From positions 1 through 20,080 of the forward strand of contig CAZKKN010000032.1 in the NCBI GenBank assembly GCA_964553375.1: a stretch of 20,080 bases of DNA, given 5' to 3'. The position numbers and the translations under genes were made by a program. The notes beneath the pieces are model-generated. The model did not search any database. It saw nothing but the letters and a program-made list of their open reading frames with translations, and was not told the origin of the DNA. Position 1 is the first letter of the stretch. Every line of letters begins with the position of its first letter. Positions 16,501 through 20,080 of this stretch are shown here, piece by piece. This stretch comes from UBA9715 sp964553375. Lineage in GTDB: Bacteria > Actinomycetota > Coriobacteriia > Coriobacteriales > Eggerthellaceae.

Positions 16501-16662
16501 CATCAACGCAGTTGCGCCCGCGTAAGCCGCAGGGTCAATGGGGTTCTGGGGATTCATCTGCAGGACGCCAACGCAAAGAGCGATGAGCGCTAAGCAGGAA
16601 CAAACAAGCGCGCCGGCCTGTTTGCGCAGGTTGTGAGTGCGTTTTTGCTTCTGTGTTTTCAT
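13570..16662 (-). CDS. Secreted subtilisin-like (S8) protease with Ig-like and DUF5648 repeats
   Basis: Counting from ATG 16662 (1030 residues): a basic N-terminus and hydrophobic signal/anchor (about 10-38); an acidic Ala/Ser/Asp-rich linker (about 45-115); an inhibitor-like propeptide (about 118-200, NTLLVQFTDEMDAESALAAI); an S8 domain with catalytic Asp277 (VVAVIDEGF), His316 (DHGTHVAG), oxyanion Asn422 (AAAGNS) and Ser499 (GTSMSSPTVAG); two copies of a module of about 160 residues starting with a bacterial Ig-like (BIG2) fold (about 560-723 and 728-885); and three DUF5648-type repeats (891-1030, LYNRYTGEHFYT, MYNPYTGDHHYT, EYNPY..GSHNYT). It is an active, exported protease, probably cell-surface or released; substrates are unknown. 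No LPXTG is visible, so the C-terminal repeats may bind the envelope. An upstream ATG (16671) would add three residues but overlaps the -10 box. Confidence 0.95.
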   Translation of the reverse strand: MKTQKQKRTHNLRKQAGALVCSCLALIALCVGVLQMNPQNPIDPAAYAGATALMQDAEVAADASDAASSAEHSQAEESQNAPVTGDDTSDTGATSDAGSAPSATERPSNDAPLPEHEENTLLVQFTDEMDAESALAAIKATTGMTDIAISEQTDSYTKLTLPQDLSVSMAMERFRANDLVKSAQPNYIYRVMEEPDSDENSGGALAAAVVKDLFSDEDSTEIQPQASANSTEDRITPNDPYFDDQWNLAEINLPEAWAYVEKNKSSSNNPIVVAVIDEGFSITHPEFTAAGSDSSMIVHPYNATNGSASVSGREDHGTHVAGIIAARANNSKGIAGVGYNNVKVMPIKVADGSGSMTSAAIENAFAYIEQMRSQGVNVRVVNMSLGMLKNGSQGQIDFDEMVQNAVNEAEDNDIVTIAAAGNSDAHYGWVVPYKVTPGDLPNVVSVINLQQDINSGDGVVRNSGSNYNVPGQSDKNISAPGTDIWSTVPDGYESWAGTSMSSPTVAGVAGLMLTLNPHLTPAEVRDRLYSSSRDLVSGEFSTGWDRFSGVGEVDAEAAVRGDSYLTGRSILVGTESAQWSVMISGGAQTGYTWSSSNPSVATVDGTGTVRGIATGTAAITATNPGDSGFKLTKTVTVLGLTGPSSLNSNQTGTYSIAPSKAGEWEYSVSPGTFASINASTGVMSVREGPVGTKVNVTITAKSLGNSQVPEGKTLTFPVVLNLRQDAEIEGDTFLARGGSSQFTVKSGDTSLGGFTWKSLDEKVAKVSSTGLVSGVGSGTTTITATKSGYTVTKTVTVLGIYGPTMLMSNQVGTFSVTPANLGSWTFSVSPSTYATMDANTGRLSVKSGPNDTAVVVTILATSRGDSVVPKGLQVRGQMTLLLKTSVTPVTMHRLYNRYTGEHFYTADWSEASHLSSVGWTYEGRGWTAPSKGDPVYRMYNPYTGDHHYTKDWSEAASVINAGWRDEGVGWYSYNPAVANGGYTSVPLYREYNPYAKGAGSHNYTTDPSEHYFLCSIGWRDEGVGCWYGIR

Positions 16663-16669
16663 GGGCAGC

Positions 16670-16675
16670 ATTATA
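16670..16675 (-). promoter_or_regulatory. -10 element TATAAT for the subtilase gene, leaderless-type
   Basis: On the minus strand, TATAAT (16675 to 16670) is followed by seven bases and then ATG 16662. No Shine-Dalgarno sequence is present. The -35 region would fall at the edge of the N gap and cannot be read. The hexamer overlaps the alternative ATG at 16671, which argues for the 16662 start. Confidence 0.5.
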
Positions 16676-16694
16676 ACAGCCGTTCAGGGAGAAC

Positions 16695-16794
16695 NNNNNN
16701 NNNNNNNNNNNNNNNNNNNNNNNNNNNNNNNNNNNNNNNNNNNNNNNNNNNNNNNNNNNNNNNNNNNNNNNNNNNNNNNNNNNNNNNNNNNNNN
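16695..16794. other. Scaffold gap (100 N)
   Basis: Exactly 100 N, the usual placeholder for a gap of unknown length. It removes the upstream promoter region of the subtilase gene and borders repeat-rich DNA, a likely reason for the assembly break. Confidence 0.98.
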
Positions 16795-16803
16795 GGATGC
16801 GGA

Positions 16804-16955
16804 TGGTCAATTTTTCCAGTTATTCGACCTTTTTGATGCAGGACCCGGATGTTTTTCAAGGCTCCGATTGCAAAACCCCAGGTCGCAGAATCTGGTACAG
16901 CGTCGGGTGGGCAAAAATGGAGCGCAAAAACGCGAATAACTGGAATTTTTGACCA
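16804..16955. repeat. MITE-like element with 23-bp inverted ends
   Basis: The left arm 16804-16826 (TGGTCAATTTTTCCAG..) and right arm 16933-16955 are inverted copies that differ only in the run after TGGTCAA (TTT versus AAA). They flank about 106 bp with no open frame of note. The size (152 bp) and terminal inverted repeats resemble a miniature transposable or palindromic element. No target-site duplication is obvious. 16956-17212 holds no gene I can support. Confidence 0.65.
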
Positions 16956-16989
16956 CGGGGCAGATGGAGCGCGCCATGGGATGGGTGGA

Positions 16990-17128
16990 TTCGACATAAA
17001 GCGAGCGCGCAGAATAAGGGGTGGTGGTGCGGTTAAGGGCGATCGAGCACTTCTTTCGAGACGCGAAACGGATGCGGCATAATGCGAGCAGGTTCGACAT
17101 AAAGCGAGCGCAGGTTGACATAAAGTGG
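16990..17128. repeat. Dispersed repeats TTCGACATAAAGCGAGCG
   Basis: The 18-mer TTCGACATAAAGCGAGCG occurs at 16990-17007 and 17093-17110. A shortened version TTGACATAAAGTGG is at 17115-17128, and a related GGCATAATGCGAGCAGG lies just before the second copy. They sit upstream of the first coiled-coil protein and contain -35-like TTGACA, but no matching -10 was found at proper distance. Confidence 0.7.
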
Positions 17129-17200
17129 TCGGTTTGTAACGAAACCAGGCAGAGCTTGTGGAAGCTGGCGGATGAGGGCTGCGGGATGGGCGCGCGGGGC

Positions 17201-17206
17201 TATAAT
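17201..17206 (+). promoter_or_regulatory. -10 element TATAAT before ATG 17213, leaderless-type
   Basis: TATAAT, six bases, then ATG. No Shine-Dalgarno sequence and no clear -35. If this is the promoter, transcription starts at about 17213, giving either a leaderless message or a 135-base leader to the alternative start at 17348. Confidence 0.5.
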
Positions 17207-17212
17207 GGCGAC

Positions 17213-18445
17213 ATGCGAAAAAACTCACTTGTATCGAACCCCACCTATTCGCGCCCCTCGTCAGGGGCGTTATTATTTGTGCGCTGCGGCAGGAAGCAGG
17301 CGGCGGATGCTTTGATGGGGTCGCGTCTTGCATCCGGCTTGGTGGCAATGCACGGCTGCAAAGAGCGCGTGAAGCGTAGGGCGGGTCGTTTGATGTCCCT
17401 GGTCGTGGCAGGGTTTTTGGCGTTTGTACTTCTGTTCGCGCTGATGCCAGCTGCAGGTTTGAGTGCGGCGCCTGAATCGGCCTATGCCGGTACTTATGAG
17501 GGTGGCGTCATTTTGCGCAATGAGACGCGGATTGAGCAGCTAACCAATGAGTACGAAGACGTGCAAGCGCGCGTCGCGGAGACTCAGGCACGGATTGACG
17601 AGCTGGCGGCGCAGATCCCGGCGCAACAAGAGCGCGCTGACCAGGCTATAAAGCTGCGTTACAAAACCCAAAACGATTCGCTTGCCATGTTGGATGTGTT
17701 GTTCGCGTCCACCTCTTTGGACGAATTTCTGAAGCAAACGGAGTATATCCAGCGGGTATCTAAGGCGAATTTGGTAGAAATCAACCGGCTACATTCGTTG
17801 AAGGCGGAGGTCGATTCGCTCAAGGCGCAGATAGATGAAGAGGCGGCTCAGGCGCGCGAGGCGCTGATGGTGGAGCAGAACGCGCGGGCGGCGCGGCAGA
17901 TCGCGGGAGTGAATAAGTCTCGAGGTCAGGCGCTTTCCGAAGGCGGCGAAGCATCGGTGGGCGTGGCGTTCGATGGCGGCGAGCAGCCTGAGGATTATCG
18001 CGAGGCGGCGACAACCAACACGGCGCCGTTGAATGACGGGGCTGATTGGTATGCGAGCCGCGATGACTTCGTGGCCCATTGGGCGGAGCGGCTGGATGCT
18101 TATCTGGCGGGCTCGGCGCTCGCGGGTCAGGGCGAGAACTTTGCGAAGGCCGCGTGGAAATATAACATCGATCCGCGCTGGTCAGCGGCTATTTCGAACA
18201 CCGAGAGCAGCAAGGCGGCGGAGTGCATCCGGCCTCATAATGCCTGGGGTTGGGGTGCGGCGGACGAGGATCCGGCGGGGTTGGCTTTGACTTGGGACTC
18301 CTGGGAAGAGGCGATTGACGCCCACGCCAAGGGGCTCTCGGAGGGGTATGGCTACACCATCTCGCTGCACGGCGCGCGGGCCTACTGCCCCAACACTTGG
18401 CAAAGCTGGTACAACAAGACCTTGGCAGAAATGAGCCGCATCTAA
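17213..18445 (+). CDS. Secreted PcsB-like coiled-coil protein with lysozyme-like domain (copy 1)
   Basis: 410 residues from ATG 17213. A signal/anchor segment (MSLVVAGFLAFVLLFALMPA, ending near ESAYAG) is followed by a long coiled coil (about 105-235) resembling the PcsB/CwlO N-terminal coil, including the turn RYKTQNDSLAMLDVLFAS and FLKQTEYIQRV. After a short linker, the C-terminal 120 residues form a lysozyme-like domain: WAERLDAYLAGSALAGQG, NIDPRWSAAISNTESS with putative catalytic Glu331, PHNAWGWG, SWEEAIDAHAKGL and YGYTISLHGARAYCPNTW. PcsB-type coils are controlled by the division complex FtsEX, so I infer a septal peptidoglycan hydrolase acting outside the membrane. The paralogue lies downstream across a gap. 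ATG 17348 (MHGCKERVKRR) gives a more ordinary signal peptide of about 45 residues and is a real alternative start. Confidence 0.88.
   Translation: MRKNSLVSNPTYSRPSSGALLFVRCGRKQAADALMGSRLASGLVAMHGCKERVKRRAGRLMSLVVAGFLAFVLLFALMPAAGLSAAPESAYAGTYEGGVILRNETRIEQLTNEYEDVQARVAETQARIDELAAQIPAQQERADQAIKLRYKTQNDSLAMLDVLFASTSLDEFLKQTEYIQRVSKANLVEINRLHSLKAEVDSLKAQIDEEAAQAREALMVEQNARAARQIAGVNKSRGQALSEGGEASVGVAFDGGEQPEDYREAATTNTAPLNDGADWYASRDDFVAHWAERLDAYLAGSALAGQGENFAKAAWKYNIDPRWSAAISNTESSKAAECIRPHNAWGWGAADEDPAGLALTWDSWEEAIDAHAKGLSEGYGYTISLHGARAYCPNTWQSWYNKTLAEMSRI
17252..17278 (+). terminator. Terminator-like hairpin inside the 5' part of copy 1
   Basis: CGCCCCT-CGTC-AGGGGCG is a perfect 7-bp GC-rich stem with a four-base loop, followed directly by TTATTATTT. 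It lies between the -10 element and the alternative start at 17348, so it could act as an attenuator. If ATG 17213 is used, it is within coding sequence. Confidence 0.45.
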
Positions 18446-18671
18446 TATATATAGGTGGGGTTGCGGGTTGCGAAGGCGTGCCGCAGGTTGCGAAGGTGTG
18501 CTGCGAATCAACTCTTAGGTGGCATTCACCTAGTCTGAGCTGGGATAACCACTCTTAGAAGAAGACATTTTTTGAAACATAACCCGATAAGTCTTTGGAA
18601 TCTTGGTCCTGTGCCCTCCTTTTCTCGAGAAAGGGCGAATGACGGCGAAATGTGGCAAATGAGGGTTTTTG
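18446..18671. other. Intergenic stretch between the two paralogues
   Basis: No gene seen. It contains a 20-bp tandem repeat (18463-18482 and 18483-18502, GCGGGTTGCGAAGGCGTGCC and a variant), a hairpin TAGGTG-GCATT-CACCTA near 18515-18531, and a palindrome around CTTTTCTCGAGAAAG near 18622. It runs into the second N gap, so the promoter region of copy 2 is mostly missing. Confidence 0.6.
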
Positions 18672-18771
18672 NNNNNNNNNNNNNNNNNNNNNNNNNNNNN
18701 NNNNNNNNNNNNNNNNNNNNNNNNNNNNNNNNNNNNNNNNNNNNNNNNNNNNNNNNNNNNNNNNNNNNNNN
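18672..18771. other. Scaffold gap (100 N)
   Basis: Exactly 100 N, length unknown. The right edge resumes with GACA, which could be the end of a TTGACA -35 box: a -10-like TAACAT follows 16 bases later (18792-18797). This is speculative because the first two bases are in the gap. Confidence 0.98.
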
Positions 18772-18816
18772 GACAAAAACGCAGCCGAATGTAACATGTA
18801 TTCAGAAGAAATGGAC

Positions 18817-20013
18817 ATGAAACGCGCCACGAAACTGACAAATCCACTTAGGAAAATCTCAGCTGCTCTTCTTGCGGTCATCATGGCTGCCGCTTTGGCT
18901 TTGCCGTGGGGTGCAGCGATTACCCCTGTGAATGCATCGGGCAGCTCCTCGGGGGTTTCGTTTACCCATTCGATGGCTTGGGCGGATGATTCGGATGGTT
19001 CGGATGAGGACCGTCCGCTGACCGCCTATGAGCTGCAGCAGAAAACCGAAGAGGCTCAGTCGGAATACGCCGATGCACGTACTGCGGCCGACGAAGCCGC
19101 GAAGCTGGTGGAAGACCACGAAGCGCGCATCAAGGAGATCGAAGAGCAGATTCCCGAACAGCAGAAGCGCAGCGGAAAAGCGACGCGGGAACTGTATAAA
19201 TTCCAGCAGCAGGGTGCGGGGCTTTTGAATATGCTGCTCGGTGCGGGAAGCTTTCAGGATTTCGTCAACCAGATAGAGTACATCAACCGGATTACCGACG
19301 AGAATTACGCAGAGATCAACCGGTTATTCGACATGAAGCGCGAATTGGATGACACCCGAGAGCAGTTAAAGCAAGCGCGTGATGATGCAGATGCCCGCGT
19401 GGACGAGGCCCGAACCGCGATGGAGGCGGCTCAGGAAGCTCAGGCGGAAGCCCAGCGCCGGGTGGAGGAGGAAGCGCGCATTGCGGCAGAAGCGGCTTTG
19501 ACTGCTGCGGAATTGGCGACGAATCCTCGTGACAATGATGCGACTTCTGGAGGAACTTCCGACGGCGGCTCGTCGAACTCCGGCGGAGAATCGGGCGGTT
19601 CTGGTGGAAATTCCGGTGGTAATCCCAGCTACGGTGGAGGCGAAACCGGGGACGAAGCGGCGTTCATCAACAACTGGGCTCCGCGCATTGATGCGTATCT
19701 GGCGGGATCCCCTATGGCGGGCCAGGGCTACACTTTCGCGAAAGCCGCCTACACTTACAATGTGGATCCGCGTTTTTCGCCAGCTATTGCTTGCACCGAG
19801 AGCGGCAAGGGTCGCCAGTGCTTCCTGCCCTACAACGCGTGGGGTTGGGGCTCGGTGAGCTGGAGCTCGTGGGAAGAGGCGATCAACGGTCACGTGCGCG
19901 GGCTGTCGCGCGGGTACGGCTATACGATCTCCATCGAGGGGGCCAAGATGTATTGCCCTCCGAACTGGGAACATTGGTATAACACCACTTTGAGCCAGAT
20001 GAACCTGATCTAG
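18817..20013 (+). CDS. Secreted PcsB-like coiled-coil protein with lysozyme-like domain (copy 2)
   Basis: 398 residues from ATG 18817 (AGAAG 8 bases upstream); ATG 18811 and 18796 are in frame and possible. A signal peptide (MKRATKLTNPLRKISAALLA, hydrophobic to about residue 38) is followed by an Asp/Ser-rich spacer, a coiled coil (about 70-225) with the PcsB-like turn LYKFQQQGAGLLNMLLGAGS and FVNQIEYINRI, a Gly/Ser-rich flexible linker (about 235-280) and the lysozyme-like domain: NNWAPRIDAYLAGSPMAGQG, NVDPRFSPAIACTESGKG with putative catalytic Glu328, PYNAWGWG, SWEEAINGHVRGL and YGYTISIEGAKMYCPPNW. The domain is roughly half identical to copy 1 but lacks an insertion of about 11 residues after NAWGWG, and the linker is much longer. 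Two cysteines (around the QCFLP and YCPP segments) may form a disulfide. I infer a peptidoglycan-cleaving enzyme at the cell surface. Confidence 0.9.
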   Translation: MKRATKLTNPLRKISAALLAVIMAAALALPWGAAITPVNASGSSSGVSFTHSMAWADDSDGSDEDRPLTAYELQQKTEEAQSEYADARTAADEAAKLVEDHEARIKEIEEQIPEQQKRSGKATRELYKFQQQGAGLLNMLLGAGSFQDFVNQIEYINRITDENYAEINRLFDMKRELDDTREQLKQARDDADARVDEARTAMEAAQEAQAEAQRRVEEEARIAAEAALTAAELATNPRDNDATSGGTSDGGSSNSGGESGGSGGNSGGNPSYGGGETGDEAAFINNWAPRIDAYLAGSPMAGQGYTFAKAAYTYNVDPRFSPAIACTESGKGRQCFLPYNAWGWGSVSWSSWEEAINGHVRGLSRGYGYTISIEGAKMYCPPNWEHWYNTTLSQMNLI

Positions 20014-20026
20014 CTGCCTCGGTTCG

Positions 20027-20077
20027 CATGTCAGGGGTCGCGGATGACGACAGATTATGCCGGGGGATGCGGGATGA
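20027..20077. repeat. Inverted relative of the left-end repeat family
   Basis: Read on the minus strand this segment gives GGCATAATCTG, then CGTCATCC and GACCCCTGACAT, the same words in the same style as 32-133 but diverged and in opposite orientation. It follows the stop codon of copy 2 by a few bases and runs to the end of the window, so it is probably incomplete. Confidence 0.65.
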
Positions 20078-20080
20078 TTA

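Noticed and set aside
17207..17347. c-di-AMP (ydaO-type) riboswitch before the wall-hydrolase gene
   Set aside because: The family is often found upstream of actinobacterial wall hydrolases, but I could not match its conserved core here; only a simple hairpin is visible.
1..20080. GATC avoidance across the window as a sign of long-term residence of the restriction system
   Set aside because: GATC is common in the flanking genes by eye, so no depletion is evident, and I cannot compute a proper statistic.

Overview
This window looks like part of a scaffolded draft genome of a high-GC anaerobic actinobacterium. My best guess is Coriobacteriia, probably Eggerthellaceae. The reasons are GC-rich codon use, a giant acyl-CoA dehydratase activase typical of strict anaerobes, coiled-coil/lysozyme-like surface proteins, a secreted subtilase with Ig-like and DUF5648 repeats, and several families of palindromic intergenic repeats. 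The genus is inference. Two runs of exactly 100 N (16695-16794 and 18672-18771) are scaffold gaps of unknown true size. I saw no tRNA, rRNA, CRISPR array or transposase.

Layout. 1-133 is a block of palindromic and direct repeats; a related, inverted copy closes the window (20027-20077). Then come tlyA (rRNA 2'-O-methyltransferase) and a PFL/UPF0210 (DUF711) protein with a very strong ribosome binding site. 2430-3044 has no intact gene: it holds a chain of three large imperfect palindromes, the C-terminal remnant of a PIN-domain (VapC-like) toxin and a short direct repeat.

3045-6393 is a complete restriction-modification island: a Vsr mismatch endonuclease overlapping a Sau3AI/MutH-family restriction endonuclease, followed by a C5-cytosine methyltransferase. 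All catalytic residues are visible. The endonuclease matches Sau3AI in length and two-domain layout and aligns with the MutH active site residue for residue, so GATC is the expected target. The stretch from the end of the endonuclease gene to just before the methyltransferase carries seven GATC sites in 123 bp, about fourteen times the random expectation. This is the most interesting signal in the window and suggests an operator-like, methylation-sensitive control region.

6394-6837 is a gene-free region with a perfect 42-bp palindrome and TGCTCA motifs spaced exactly 21 bp. It is followed by a 1690-residue protein with two HgdC-type ATPase domains, each with its own 39-residue-spaced cysteine pair, plus DUF2229-type and C-terminal activase-related domains. 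This protein contains an in-frame array of three repeats of about 78 bp that looks like an intergenic repeat element captured inside a gene. Next are rsmI (16S rRNA methyltransferase) and a YgjP-type metallopeptidase.

13570-20013 is a cell-surface region: a large secreted subtilase on the minus strand, then, across gap 1 and repeat-rich DNA, two paralogous secreted proteins on the plus strand. Each paralogue combines a PcsB-like coiled coil with a C-terminal lysozyme-like domain. They are probably peptidoglycan hydrolases, and the subtilase could process them or other surface proteins (inference). Three genes (vsr, the subtilase, the first coiled-coil protein) have a -10-like hexamer 6-7 bases before the ATG and no Shine-Dalgarno sequence, which fits leaderless mRNAs.
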